A stretch of 64,000 nt of DNA from Molossus alvarezi. Its lineage: Eukaryota > Chordata > Mammalia > Chiroptera > Molossidae. The translations under genes were made by a program, and so were the position numbers. The stretch is taken from contig JBAWUJ010000072.1 of assembly GCA_037176705.1 (NCBI GenBank), positions 1 through 64,000 of the forward strand, given 5' to 3'. The notes under the pieces are model-generated. The model did no database searches. It was not told the origin of the DNA and was given only the letters and a program-made list of their open reading frames with translations. Below are positions 33,756-47,439 of this stretch, one piece after another (the first letter of the stretch is position 1; the number at the start of each line of letters is the position of its first letter).

Positions 33756-35711
33756 TTGAATATTTCCATTTGGGTTAATGCACAGATCTTGAGTAACATG
33801 AACACTTTCATGTACACTCTCCTAGTTTTGTGGAGAGATCCAGTCAGATCATGGAAAGAACAACTAGGACAGAGCACACTTATGTGTAGAATCCAAAGTT
33901 ATCCCTTTTTGTGTTCTGTGTTGATCATGGTTTCAAAGATTGGATCGTATTGCAGCCCATTTTGGCAGGCGATTCTAGGGAAAAGTTTGGTTTCTGCTGT
34001 GGCAGTTGGTTTCGCAGGATTCTTACTCAGAACAGTGAACCAACATATGGTGAAGACTGAATCAATGGAAAGATTGATACGTACTGGTGTTACACATGTG
34101 CATTCTTGAAGCAGTGAAACTGAACACACGTAAAGTGATGTAGCTGAAACATTGGTTGTCTACATGCAAGGAGTAAATCCATGAATTGGAAGACACGGAC
34201 AATTCCATGGGTTTTTCACATTGAACATCTCTGTGAATTAGAACAAGAGGAGTGTTCTAGAGATAATGCACTTGTACAGTGGTCCTGGGTATCAATTTCA
34301 ATGACTTATACACTAATTATGCCCGGGGCGCAGGGCACATTTTCCATTGGAGTGTGAAACAGTGTTGTAAGTAAATGCAGGTGTCTGCCTTCTTTCCTAT
34401 GTGACAAGAAAAGTCAACCTGTACTAGTTGATGAGGCAGCTATTCAACATACTACGTTTTAGCCTTGGATATGTGTTGTTTGCCTGGAAGTGTCTAAGAG
34501 TCATCTTGATATCCAATATATGCTGGGCTGCAGAAATCAAACACATTAGTTAGGGCAACATTCAGGCCATGGAAATCTATACCCTATTCAGTTCTACATA
34601 CATTCTTTCAAGTTGTTACCGAATGAATCAGTGTCATTCTTGAATCCTGCATACATTGCACTGTTTAGACCGATTTAATAAAAAAACATAAGGAGTAGAT
34701 ACCTGTTGTCTCCTGAGAATTCAAAGTAAACACTGTCCATTATTGTGAAATGCTGGAATTGTACCTTGTTCATGAAGGAAAACTCTTGAACCTATCTTTA
34801 TAATTCCCTGAGAATATTCAGCCCATTTCTTGATAACTGACAGGTAATCAATCTTCTTATTCAAGCCATTATAACAAAAAAGTGATCAATTGAAAAGAGG
34901 GAGTGTCTGTCTTTGAACAACGGTCATGGATTCACTTGTTTCAAGACTCTTTCCCCGAAGAACCTATGGGAATACACTGGCATAGTCAAAAGTGTTCATG
35001 ACTGGTGTTCTGTCTGTGCAGAATATTATAATAACATTCAGTTCAAGAGAAGAATGCAAACCTTAATACGGTTGCAGTGTCAAATTGACTGTTTAGTGGC
35101 TCTCTCTTCTAAGAACTGTGTTCCAATAGACAACCTTCTTCAAATAATATCCAAATATTGAGTAAAATGTTCTAGGGCTATAGCCAGTTCACACGTCCTT
35201 GAAACACCACGTTGGTACTCTTTTTCAGATTTCGTGTTCTTAGCACAGTTGTGGAAAGTATTGATTTAAGGTAATGTGGCAACCTATCTGTTGATAGGTC
35301 CTTAGACATACTTTCCCCTTTAGTTTGTTTGTAGGAGAGTGTATACAAAGCAAACCTATTCCAAATGAACTGTGTTAGAACTCTTCACTTCAGTTGCACA
35401 AAAGTCACTTCCATGAAGCCTAGAGCGTGAGGCTCCTCAAAGCATATGTTGTTTTGGTTAAGTGTTTAAGAAATGTCCATTTGTAAAGGTGGAATCACAC
35501 TTAAACTTAGGAGTGTAAGTTTCTTTCTCTTGTTCCAGACAAAGAGACACTAGACTTGCTGGTGCAGTCTTGGATACACTGAATTCTGGGCGAAATTCTG
35601 TGAGAGCCTGGGGCCACATTCACTCAGTGGCATGTTTTTCTTTGGGAAGTTAAGTACCTTTGCAGGGAACGTGTGAACAATCATGTTCTAGTCAAACAAC
35701 TGTTGGAATGA
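33756..35711 (+). repeat. Satellite unit M11 (1,956 bp, H2-T1, subtype a)
   Basis: First clean subtype-a unit: CTCCTAGTTTTG, ATTTTGGCAGG, ATTCTAGGG, CGCAGGATTC, CACGGACAATTCC, and AGAGAAGAATG in the tail. It opens the six-unit block M11-M16. ACCACGTTGG near 35211 is private. Confidence 0.95.
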
Positions 35712-37666
35712 TTGAATATTTCCATTTGGGTTAATGCACAGATCTTGAGTAACATGAACACTTTCATGTACACTCTCCTCGTTTTGTGGAGAGATCCAGT
35801 CAGATCATGGAAAGAACAACTAGGACAGAGCACACTTATGTGTAGAATCCAAAGTTATCCCTTTTTGTGTTCTGTGTTGATCATGGTTTCAAAGATTGGA
35901 TCGTATTGCAGCCCATTTTTGCAGGCGATTCTTGGGAAAAGTTTGGTTTCTGCTGTGGCAGTTGGTTTCGCATGATTCTTACTCAGAACAGTGAACCAAC
36001 AAATGGTCAAGACTGAATCAATGGAAGGATTGATAACTACTGGTGTTACACATGTGCATTCTTGAAGCAGTGAAACTGAACAGATGTAAAGTGATGTAGT
36101 TCAAACATTGGTTGTCTACATGCAAGGAGTAAATCCATGAATTGGAAGACACTGACAATTCCATGGGTTTTTCACATTGAACATCTCTGTGAATTAGAAC
36201 CAGAGGAGTTTTCTAGAGAAAATGCACTTGTACAGTGGACCTGGGTATCCATTTCAATGACTTAAACACTTATTATGCCCGGGGTGCAGGGCATACTTTC
36301 CATTGGAGTGTGAAACAGTGTTGTAAGTAAATGCAGGTGTCTGCCTTCTTTCCTATGTGACAAGAAAAGTCAACCTGTACTAGTTGATGAGGCAGCTATT
36401 CAACATACTACGTTTTAGCCTTGGATATGTGTTGTTTGCCTGGAAGTGTCTAAGAGTCATCTTGATATCCAATATATGCTGGGCTGCAGAAATCAAACAC
36501 ATTGGTTAGGGCAACATTCAGGCCATGGAAATCTATACCCTATTCAGTTCTACATACATTCTTTCAAGTTGTTACCGAATGAATCAGTGTCATTCTTGGA
36601 TCCTGCATACATTTCACTGTTTAGACCGATTTTCTCAAAAAACAAAAGGAGTAGATACCTGTTTTCTCCTGAGAATTCAAAGTAAACACTGTCCATAATT
36701 GTGAAATGCTGGAATTGTACCTTGTTCATGAATGAAAACTCCTGAACCTATTTTTATAATTCCCTGAGAATATTCAGCCCATTTCTTGATAACTGACAAG
36801 TAATCAATCCTCTTATTCAACCCATTATAACAAAAAAGTGATCAATTGAAAAGAGGGAGTGTCAGTCTTTGAACAATGGTCATGGATTCACTTGTGTCTA
36901 GACTCTTTCCCCGAAGAACCTATGGGAATACACTGGCATAGTCAAAAGTGTTCATGACTGGTGTTCTGTCTGTGCAGAATATTATAAAAACATTCAGTTC
37001 AAGAGCAGAATGCAAACCTTAATACGGTTGCAGTGTCAAATTGACTGTTTAGTGGCTCTCTCTTCTAAGAACTGTGTTCCAATAGACAACCTTCTTCAAA
37101 TAATATCCAAATATTGAGGAAAATGTTCTAGGGCTATAGCCAGTTCACACGTCCTTGAAACACCACTTTTGTACTCTTTTTCAGATTTCGTGTTCTTAGC
37201 GCAGTTGTGGAAAGTATTGATTTAAGGTAATGTGGCAACCTATCTGTTGATAGGTCCTTAGACATACTTTCCCCTTTAGTTTGTATGTAGGAGAGTGTAT
37301 ACAAAGCAAACCTGTTCCAAATGAACTGTGTTACAACTCTTCACTTCAGTTGCACAAAAGTCACTTCCATGAAGCCTAGAGCGTGAGGCTCCTCAAAGCA
37401 TTTGTTGTTTTGGTTAAGTGTTTAAGAAATGTCCATTTGTAAAGGTGGAATCACCCTTAAACTTAGGAGTGTAAGTTTCTTTCTCTTGTTCCAGACAAAG
37501 AGACACTAGACTTGCTGGTGCAGTCTTGGATACACTGAATTCTGGCCAAATTCTGTGATAGCCAGGGGCCACATTCACGCAGTGGCATGTTTTTCGTTCG
37601 GAAGTTAAGTACCTTTGCAGGGAACGTGTGAACAATCATGTTCTAGTCAAACAACTGTTGGAATGA
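35712..37666 (+). repeat. Satellite unit M12 (1,955 bp, H1-T2, subtype b)
   Basis: Subtype b of T2: TTGAGGAAAATG, GTTTGTATGTAGG, CCTGTTCC, GTTACAACTC, CATTTGTTG, TCACCCTTAAAC and GATAGCCAGGGG. These markers recur only in M13, M18 and M19 as a set. Confidence 0.95.
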
Positions 37667-39621
37667 TTGAATATTTCCATTTGGGTTAATGCACAGATCT
37701 TGAGTAACATGAACACTTTCATGTACACTCTCCTCGTTTTGTGGAGAGATCCAGTCAGATCATGGAAAGAACAACTAGGACAGAGCACACTTATGTGTAG
37801 AATACAAAGTTATCCCTTTTTGTGTTCTGTGTTGATCATGGTTTCAAAGATTGGATCGTATTGCAGCCCATTTTTGCAGGCGATTCTTGGGAAAAGTTTG
37901 GTTTCTGCTGTGGCAGTTGGTTTCGCATGATTCTTACTCAGAACAGTGAACCAACAAATGGTCAAGACTGAATCAATGGAAGGATTGATAACTACTGGTG
38001 TTACACATGTGCATTCTTGAAGCAGTGAAACTGAACAGATGTAAAGTGATGTAGTTCAAACATTGGTTGTCTACATGCAAGGAGTAAATCCATGAATTGG
38101 AAGACACTGACAATTCCATGGGTTTTTCACATTGAACATCTCTGTGAATTAGAACCAGAGGAGTTTTCTAGAGAAAATGCACTTGTACAGTGGACCTGGG
38201 TATCCATTTCAATGACTTAAACACTTATTATGCCCGGGGTGCAGGGCATACTTTCCATTGGAGTGTGAAACAGTGTTGTAAGTAAATGCAGGTGTCTGCC
38301 TTCTTTCCTATGTGACAAGAAAAGTCAACCTGTACTAGTTGATGAGGCAGCTATTCAACATACTACGTTTTAGCCTTGGATATGTGTTGTTTGCCTGGAA
38401 GTGTCTAAGAGTCATCTTGATATCCAATATATGCTGGGCTGCAGAAATCAAACACATTGGTTAGGGCAACATTCAGGCCATGGAAATCTATACCCTATTC
38501 AGTTCTACATACATTCTTTCAAGTTGTTACCGAATGAATCAGTGTCATTCTTGGATCCTGCATACATTTCACTGTTTAGACCGATTTTCTCAAAAAACAA
38601 AAGGAGTAGATACCTGTTTTCTCCTGAGAATTCAAAGTAAACACTGTCCATAATTGTGAAATGCTGGAATTGTACCTTGTTCATGAATGAAAACTCCTGA
38701 ACCTATTTTTATAATTCCCTGAGAATATTCAGCCCATTTCTTGATAACTGACAAGTAATCAATCCTCTTATTCAACCCATTATAACAAAAAAGTGATCAA
38801 TTGAAAAGAGGGAGTGTCAGTCTTTGAACAATGGTCATGGATTCACTTGTGTCTAGACTCTTTCCCCGAAGAACCTATGGGAATACACTGGCATAGTCAA
38901 AAGTGTTCATGACTGGTGTTCTGTCTGTGCAGAATATTATAAAAACATTCAGTTCAAGAGCAGAATGCAAACCTTAATACGGTTGCAGTGTCAAATTGAC
39001 TGTTTAGTGGCTCTCTCTTCTAAGAACTGTGTTCCAATAGACAACCTTCTTCAAATAATATCCAAATATTGAGGAAAATGTTCTAGGGCTATAGCCAGTT
39101 CACACGTCCTTGAAACACCACTTTTGTACTCTTTTTCAGATTTCGTGTTCTTAGCGCAGTTGTGGAAAGTATTGATTTAAGGTAATGTGGCAACCTATCT
39201 GTTGATAGGTCCTTAGACATACTTTCCCCTTTAGTTTGTATGTAGGAGAGTGTATACAAAGCAAACCTGTTCCAAATGAACTGTGTTACAACTCTTCACT
39301 TCAGTTGCACAAAAGTCACTTCCATGAAGCCTAGAGCGTGAGGCTCCTCAAAGCATTTGTTGTTTTGGTTAAGTGTTTAAGAAATGTCCATTTGTAAAGG
39401 TGGAATCACCCTTAAACTTAGGAGTGTAAGTTTCTTTCTCTTGTTCCAGACAAAGAGACACTAGACTTGCTGGTGCAGTCTTGGATACACTGAATTCTGG
39501 CCAAATTCTGTGATAGCCAGGGGCCACATTCACGCAGTGGCATGTTTTTCGTTCGGAAGTTAAGTACCTTTGCAGGGAACGTGTGAACAATCATGTTCTA
39601 GTCAAACAACTGTTGGAATGA
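37667..39621 (+). repeat. Satellite unit M13 (1,955 bp, H1-T2, subtype b)
   Basis: Same b tail as M12, but the head has GAATACAAAG shared with M14-M16, so the M12/M13 pair differs mainly in the head. Confidence 0.95.
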
Positions 39622-41575
39622 TTGAATATTTCCATTTGGGTTAATGCACAGATCTTGAGTAACATGAACACTTTCATGTACACTCTCCTCGTTTTGTGGA
39701 GAGATCCAGTCAGATCATGGAAAGAACAACTAGGACAGAGCACACTTATGTGTAGAATACAAAGTTATCCCTTTTTGTGTTCTGTGTTGATCATGGTTTC
39801 AAAGATTGGATCGTATTGCAGCCCATTTTTGCAGGCGATTCTTGGGAAAAGTTTGGTTTCTGCTGTGGCAGTTGGTTTCGCATGATTCTTACTCAGAACA
39901 GTGAACCAACAAATGGTCAAGACTGAATCAATGGAAGGATTGATAACTACTGGTGTTACACATGTGCATTCTTGAAGCAGTGAAACTGAACAGATGTAAA
40001 GTGATGTAGTTCAAACATTGGTTGTCTACATGCAAGGAGTAAATCCATGAATTGGAAGACACTGACAATTCCATGGGTTTTTCACATTGAACATCTCTGT
40101 GAATTAGAACCAGAGGAGTTTTCTAGAGAAAATGCACTTGTACAGTGGACCTGGGTATCCATTTCAATGACTTAAACACTTATTATGCCCGGGGTGCAGG
40201 GCATACTTTCCATTGGAGTGTGAAACAGTGTTGTAAGTAAATGCAGGTGTCTGCCTTCTTTCCTATGTGACAAGAAAAGTCAACCTGTACTAGTTGATGA
40301 GGCAGCTATTCAACATACTACGTTTTAGCCTTGGATATGTGTTGTTTGCCTGGAAGTGTCTAAGGGTCATCTTGATATCCAATATATGCTGGGCTGCAGA
40401 AATCAAACACATTGGTTAGGGCAACATTCAGGCCATGGAAATCTATACCCTATTCAGTTCTACATACATTCTTTCAAGTTGTTACCGAATGAATCAGTGT
40501 CATTCTTGGATCCTGCATACATTTCACTGTTTAGACCGATTTTCTCAAAAAACAAAAGGAGTAGATACCTGTTTTCTCCTGAGAATTCAAAGTAAACACT
40601 GTCCATAATTGTGAAATGCTGGAATTGTACCTTGTTCATGAATGAAAACTCCTGAACCTATTTTTATAATTCCCTGAGAATATTCAGCCCATTTCTTGAT
40701 AACTGACAAGTAATCAATCCTCTTATTCAACCCATTATAACAAAAAAGTGATCAATTGAAAAGAGGGAGTGTCAGTCTTTGAACAATGGTCATGGATTCA
40801 CTTGTGTCTAGACTCTTTCCCCGAAGAACCTATGGGAATACACTGGCATAGTCAAAAGTGTTCATGACTGGTGTTCTGTCTGTGCAGAATATTATAAAAA
40901 CATTCAGTTCAAGAGCAGAATGCAAACCTTAATACGGTTGCAGTGTCAAATTGACTGTTTAGTGGCTCTCTCTTCTAAGAACTGTGTTCCAATAGAAAAC
41001 CTTCTTCAAATAATATCCAAATATTGAGTAAAATGTTCTAGGGCTATAGCCAGTTCACACGTCCTTGAAACACCACTTTTGTACTCTTTTTCAGATTTCG
41101 TGTTCTTAGCGCAGTTGTGGAAAGTATTGATTTAAGGTAATGTGGCAACCTATCTGTTGATAGGTCCTTAGACATACTTTCCCCTTTAGTTTGTTTGTAG
41201 GAGAGTGTATACAAAGCAAACCTATTCCAAATGAACTGTGTTAGAACTCTTCACTTCAGTTGCACAAAAGTCACTTCCATGAAGCCTAGAGCGTGAGGCT
41301 CCTCAAAGCATATTTTGTTTTGGTTAGTGTTTAAGAAATGTCCATTTGTAAAGGTGGAATCACACTTAAACTTAGGAGTGTAAGTTTCTTTCTCTTGTTC
41401 CAGACAAAGAGACACTAGACTTGCTGGTGCAGTCTTGGATACACTGAATTCTGGCCAAATTCTGTGATAGCCTGGGGCCACATTCACGCAGTGGCATGTT
41501 TTTCGTTCGGAAGTTAAGTACCTTTGCAGGGAACGTGTGAACAATCATGTTCTAGTCAAACAACTGTTGGAATGA
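39622..41575 (+). repeat. Satellite unit M14 (1,954 bp, H1-T2, subtype c with 1-bp deletion)
   Basis: Subtype c tail with GGTTAGTGT at 41322-41330 in place of GGTTAAGTGT. M14, M15 and M16 share this deletion and look identical over most of their length, a very recent tandem triplication. Confidence 0.95.
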
Positions 41576-43529
41576 TTGAATATTTCCATTTGGGTTAATG
41601 CACAGATCTTGAGTAACATGAACACTTTCATGTACACTCTCCTCGTTTTGTGGAGAGATCCAGTCAGATCATGGAAAGAACAACTAGGACAGAGCACACT
41701 TATGTGTAGAATACAAAGTTATCCCTTTTTGTGTTCTGTGTTGATCATGGTTTCAAAGATTGGATCGTATTGCAGCCCATTTTTGCAGGCGATTCTTGGG
41801 AAAAGTTTGGTTTCTGCTGTGGCAGTTGGTTTCGCATGATTCTTACTCAGAACAGTGAACCAACAAATGGTCAAGACTGAATCAATGGAAGGATTGATAA
41901 CTACTGGTGTTACACATGTGCATTCTTGAAGCAGTGAAACTGAACAGATGTAAAGTGATGTAGTTCAAACATTGGTTGTCTACATGCAAGGAGTAAATCC
42001 ATGAATTGGAAGACACTGACAATTCCATGGGTTTTTCACATTGAACATCTCTGTGAATTAGAACCAGAGGAGTTTTCTAGAGAAAATGCACTTGTACAGT
42101 GGACCTGGGTATCCATTTCAATGACTTAAACACTTATTATGCCCGGGGTGCAGGGCATACTTTCCATTGGAGTGTGAAACAGTGTTGTAAGTAAATGCAG
42201 GTGTCTGCCTTCTTTCCTATGTGACAAGAAAAGTCAACCTGTACTAGTTGATGAGGCAGCTATTCAACATACTACGTTTTAGCCTTGGATATGTGTTGTT
42301 TGCCTGGAAGTGTCTAAGGGTCATCTTGATATCCAATATATGCTGGGCTGCAGAAATCAAACACATTGGTTAGGGCAACATTCAGGCCATGGAAATCTAT
42401 ACCCTATTCAGTTCTACATACATTCTTTCAAGTTGTTACCGAATGAATCAGTGTCATTCTTGGATCCTGCATACATTTCACTGTTTAGACCGATTTTCTC
42501 AAAAAACAAAAGGAGTAGATACCTGTTTTCTCCTGAGAATTCAAAGTAAACACTGTCCATAATTGTGAAATGCTGGAATTGTACCTTGTTCATGAATGAA
42601 AACTCCTGAACCTATTTTTATAATTCCCTGAGAATATTCAGCCCATTTCTTGATAACTGACAAGTAATCAATCCTCTTATTCAACCCATTATAACAAAAA
42701 AGTGATCAATTGAAAAGAGGGAGTGTCAGTCTTTGAACAATGGTCATGGATTCACTTGTGTCTAGACTCTTTCCCCGAAGAACCTATGGGAATACACTGG
42801 CATAGTCAAAAGTGTTCATGACTGGTGTTCTGTCTGTGCAGAATATTATAAAAACATTCAGTTCAAGAGCAGAATGCAAACCTTAATACGGTTGCAGTGT
42901 CAAATTGACTGTTTAGTGGCTCTCTCTTCTAAGAACTGTGTTCCAATAGAAAACCTTCTTCAAATAATATCCAAATATTGAGTAAAATGTTCTAGGGCTA
43001 TAGCCAGTTCACACGTCCTTGAAACACCACTTTTGTACTCTTTTTCAGATTTCGTGTTCTTAGCGCAGTTGTGGAAAGTATTGATTTAAGGTAATGTGGC
43101 AACCTATCTGTTGATAGGTCCTTAGACATACTTTCCCCTTTAGTTTGTTTGTAGGAGAGTGTATACAAAGCAAACCTATTCCAAATGAACTGTGTTAGAA
43201 CTCTTCACTTCAGTTGCACAAAAGTCACTTCCATGAAGCCTAGAGCGTGAGGCTCCTCAAAGCATATTTTGTTTTGGTTAGTGTTTAAGAAATGTCCATT
43301 TGTAAAGGTGGAATCACACTTAAACTTAGGAGTGTAAGTTTCTTTCTCTTGTTCCAGACAAAGAGACACTAGACTTGCTGGTGCAGTCTTGGATACACTG
43401 AATTCTGGCCAAATTCTGTGATAGCCTGGGGCCACATTCACGCAGTGGCATGTTTTTCGTTCGGAAGTTAAGTACCTTTGCAGGGAACGTGTGAACAATC
43501 ATGTTCTAGTCAAACAACTGTTGGAATGA
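41576..43529 (+). repeat. Satellite unit M15 (1,954 bp, H1-T2, subtype c with 1-bp deletion)
   Basis: Middle member of the M14-M16 triplet; same deletion near 43277 and same GAATACAAAG head variant. Confidence 0.95.
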
Positions 43530-45483
43530 TTGAATATTTCCATTTGGGTTAATGCACAGATCTTGAGTAACATGAACACTTTCATGTACACTCTCCTCGT
43601 TTTGTGGAGAGATCCAGTCAGATCATGGAAAGAACAACTAGGACAGAGCACACTTATGTGTAGAATACAAAGTTATCCCTTTTTGTGTTCTGTGTTGATC
43701 ATGGTTTCAAAGATTGGATCGTATTGCAGCCCATTTTTGCAGGCGATTCTTGGGAAAAGTTTGGTTTCTGCTGTGGCAGTTGGTTTCGCATGATTCTTAC
43801 TCAGAACAGTGAACCAACAAATGGTCAAGACTGAATCAATGGAAGGATTGATAACTACTGGTGTTACACATGTGCATTCTTGAAGCAGTGAAACTGAACA
43901 GATGTAAAGTGATGTAGTTCAAACATTGGTTGTCTACATGCAAGGAGTAAATCCATGAATTGGAAGACACTGACAATTCCATGGGTTTTTCACATTGAAC
44001 ATCTCTGTGAATTAGAACCAGAGGAGTTTTCTAGAGAAAATGCACTTGTACAGTGGACCTGGGTATCCATTTCAATGACTTAAACACTTATTATGCCCGG
44101 GGTGCAGGGCATACTTTCCATTGGAGTGTGAAACAGTGTTGTAAGTAAATGCAGGTGTCTGCCTTCTTTCCTATGTGACAAGAAAAGTCAACCTGTACTA
44201 GTTGATGAGGCAGCTATTCAACATACTACGTTTTAGCCTTGGATATGTGTTGTTTGCCTGGAAGTGTCTAAGGGTCATCTTGATATCCAATATATGCTGG
44301 GCTGCAGAAATCAAACACATTGGTTAGGGCAACATTCAGGCCATGGAAATCTATACCCTATTCAGTTCTACATACATTCTTTCAAGTTGTTACCGAATGA
44401 ATCAGTGTCATTCTTGGATCCTGCATACATTTCACTGTTTAGACCGATTTTCTCAAAAAACAAAAGGAGTAGATACCTGTTTTCTCCTGAGAATTCAAAG
44501 TAAACACTGTCCATAATTGTGAAATGCTGGAATTGTACCTTGTTCATGAATGAAAACTCCTGAACCTATTTTTATAATTCCCTGAGAATATTCAGCCCAT
44601 TTCTTGATAACTGACAAGTAATCAATCCTCTTATTCAACCCATTATAACAAAAAAGTGATCAATTGAAAAGAGGGAGTGTCAGTCTTTGAACAATGGTCA
44701 TGGATTCACTTGTGTCTAGACTCTTTCCCCGAAGAACCTATGGGAATACACTGGCATAGTCAAAAGTGTTCATGACTGGTGTTCTGTCTGTGCAGAATAT
44801 TATAAAAACATTCAGTTCAAGAGCAGAATGCAAACCTTAATACGGTTGCAGTGTCAAATTGACTGTTTAGTGGCTCTCTCTTCTAAGAACTGTGTTCCAA
44901 TAGAAAACCTTCTTCAAATAATATCCAAATATTGAGTAAAATGTTCTAGGGCTATAGCCAGTTCACACGTCCTTGAAACACCACTTTTGTACTCTTTTTC
45001 AGATTTCGTGTTCTTAGCGCAGTTGTGGAAAGTATTGATTTAAGGTAATGTGGCAACCTATCTGTTGATAGGTCCTTAGACATACTTTCCCCTTTAGTTT
45101 GTTTGTAGGAGAGTGTATACAAAGCAAACCTATTCCAAATGAACTGTGTTAGAACTCTTCACTTCAGTTGCACAAAAGTCACTTCCATGAAGCCTAGAGC
45201 GTGAGGCTCCTCAAAGCATATTTTGTTTTGGTTAGTGTTTAAGAAATGTCCATTTGTAAAGGTGGAATCACACTTAAACTTAGGAGTGTAAGTTTCTTTC
45301 TCTTGTTCCAGACAAAGAGACACTAGACTTGCTGGTGCAGTCTTGGATACACTGAATTCTGGCCAAATTCTGTGATAGCCTGGGGCCACATTCACGCAGT
45401 GGCATGTTTTTCGTTCGGAAGTTAAGTACCTTTGCAGGGAACGTGTGAACAATCATGTTCTAGTCAAACAACTGTTGGAATGA
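43530..45483 (+). repeat. Satellite unit M16 (1,954 bp, H1-T2, subtype c with 1-bp deletion)
   Basis: Last member of the triplet; deletion near 45231. It closes the six-unit block that began with M11. Confidence 0.95.
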
Positions 45484-47439
45484 TTGAATATTTCCATTTG
45501 GGTTAATGCACAGATCTTGAGTAACATGAACACTTTCATGTACACTCTCCTAGTTTTGTGGAGAGATCCAGTCAGATCATGGAAAGAACAACTAGGACAT
45601 AGCACACTTATGTGTAGAATCCAAAGTTATCCCTTTTTGTGTTCTGTGTTGATCATGGTTTCAAAGATTGGATCGTATTGCAGCCCATTTTGGCAGGCGA
45701 TTCTAGGGAAAAGTTTGGTTTCTGCTGCGGCAGTTGGTTTCGCAGGATTCTTACTCAGAACAGTGAACCAACATATGGTGAAGACTGAATCAATGGAAAG
45801 ATTGATACGTACTGGTGTTACACATGTGCATTCTTGAAGCAGTGAAACTGAACACACGTAAAGTGATGTAGCTGAAACATTGGTTGTCTACATGCAAGGA
45901 GTAAATCCATGAATTGGAAGACACGGACAATTCCATGGGTTTTTCACATTGAACATCTCTGTGAATTAGAACAAGAGGAGTGTTCTAGAGATAATGCACT
46001 TGTACAGTGGTCCTGGGTATCAATTTCAATGACTTATACACTAATTATGCCCGGGGCGCAGGGCACATTTTCCATTGGAGTGTGAAACAGTGTTGTAAGT
46101 AAATGCAGGTGTCTGCCTTCTTTCCTATGTGACAAGAAAAGTCAACCTGTACTAGTTGATGAGGCAGCTATTCAACATACTACGTTTTAGCCTTGGATAT
46201 GTGTTGTTTGCCTGGAAGTGTCTAAGAGTCATCTTGATATCCAATATATGCTGGGCTGCAGAAATCAAACACATTAGTTAGGGCAACATTCAGGCCATGG
46301 AAATCTACACCCTATTCAGTTCTACATACATTCTTTCAAGTTGTTACCGAATGAATCAGTGTCATTCTTGAATCCTGCATACATTGCACTGTTTAGACCG
46401 ATTTAATAAAAAAACATAAGGAGTAGATACCTGTTGTCTCCTGAGAATTCAAAGTAAACACTGTCCATTATTGTGAAATGCTGGAATTGTACCTTGTTCA
46501 TGAAGGAAAACTCTTGAACCTATCTTTATAATTCCCTGAGAATATTCAGCCCATTTCTTGATAACTGACAGGTAATCAATCTTCTTATTCAAGCCATTAT
46601 AACAAAAAAGTGATCAATTGAAAAGAGGGAGTGTCTGTCTTTGAACAACGGTCATGGATTCACTTGTTTCAAGACTCTTTCCCCGAAGAACCTATGGGAA
46701 TACACTGGCATAGTCAAAAGTGTTCATGACTGGTGTTCTGTCTGTGCAGAATATTATAATAACATTCAGTTCAAGAGAAGAATGCAAACCTTAATACGGT
46801 TGCAGTGTCAAATTGACTGTTTAGTGGCTCTCTCTTCTAAGAACTGTGTTCCAATAGACAACCTTCTTCAAATAATATCCAAATATTGAGTAAAATGTTC
46901 TAGGGCTATAGCCAGTTCACACGTCCTTGAAACACCACTTTTGTACTGTTTTTCAGATTTCGTGTTCTTAGCACAGTTGTGGAAAGTATTGATTTAAGGT
47001 AATGTGGCAACCTATCTGTTGATAGGTCCTTAGACATACTTTCCCCTTTAGTTTGTTTGTAGGAGAGTGTATACAAAGCAAACCTATTCCAAATGAACTG
47101 TGTTAGAACTCTTCACTTCAGTTGCACAAAAGTCACTTCCATGAAGCCTAGAGCGTGAGGCTCCTCAAAGCATATGTTGTTTTGGTTAAGTGTTTAAGAA
47201 ATGTCCATTTGTAAAGGTGGAATCACACTTAAACTTAGGAGTGTAAGTTTCTTTCTCTTGTTCCAGACAAAGAGACACTAGACTTGCTGGTGCAGTCTTG
47301 GATACACTGAATTCTGGGCGAAATTCTGTGAGAGCCTGGGGCCACATTCACTCAGTGGCATGTTTTTCTTTGGGAAGTTAAGTACCTTTGCAGGGAACGT
47401 GTGAACAATCATGTTCTAGTCAAACAACTGTTGGAATGA
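45484..47439 (+). repeat. Satellite unit M17 (1,956 bp, H2-T1, subtype a)
   Basis: Opens the four-unit block M17-M20. AGGACATAGC is shared with M21 only; GCTGCGGCAG is private. GTACTGTTTTTC near 46945 is shared with M21 among subtype-a units. Confidence 0.95.
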
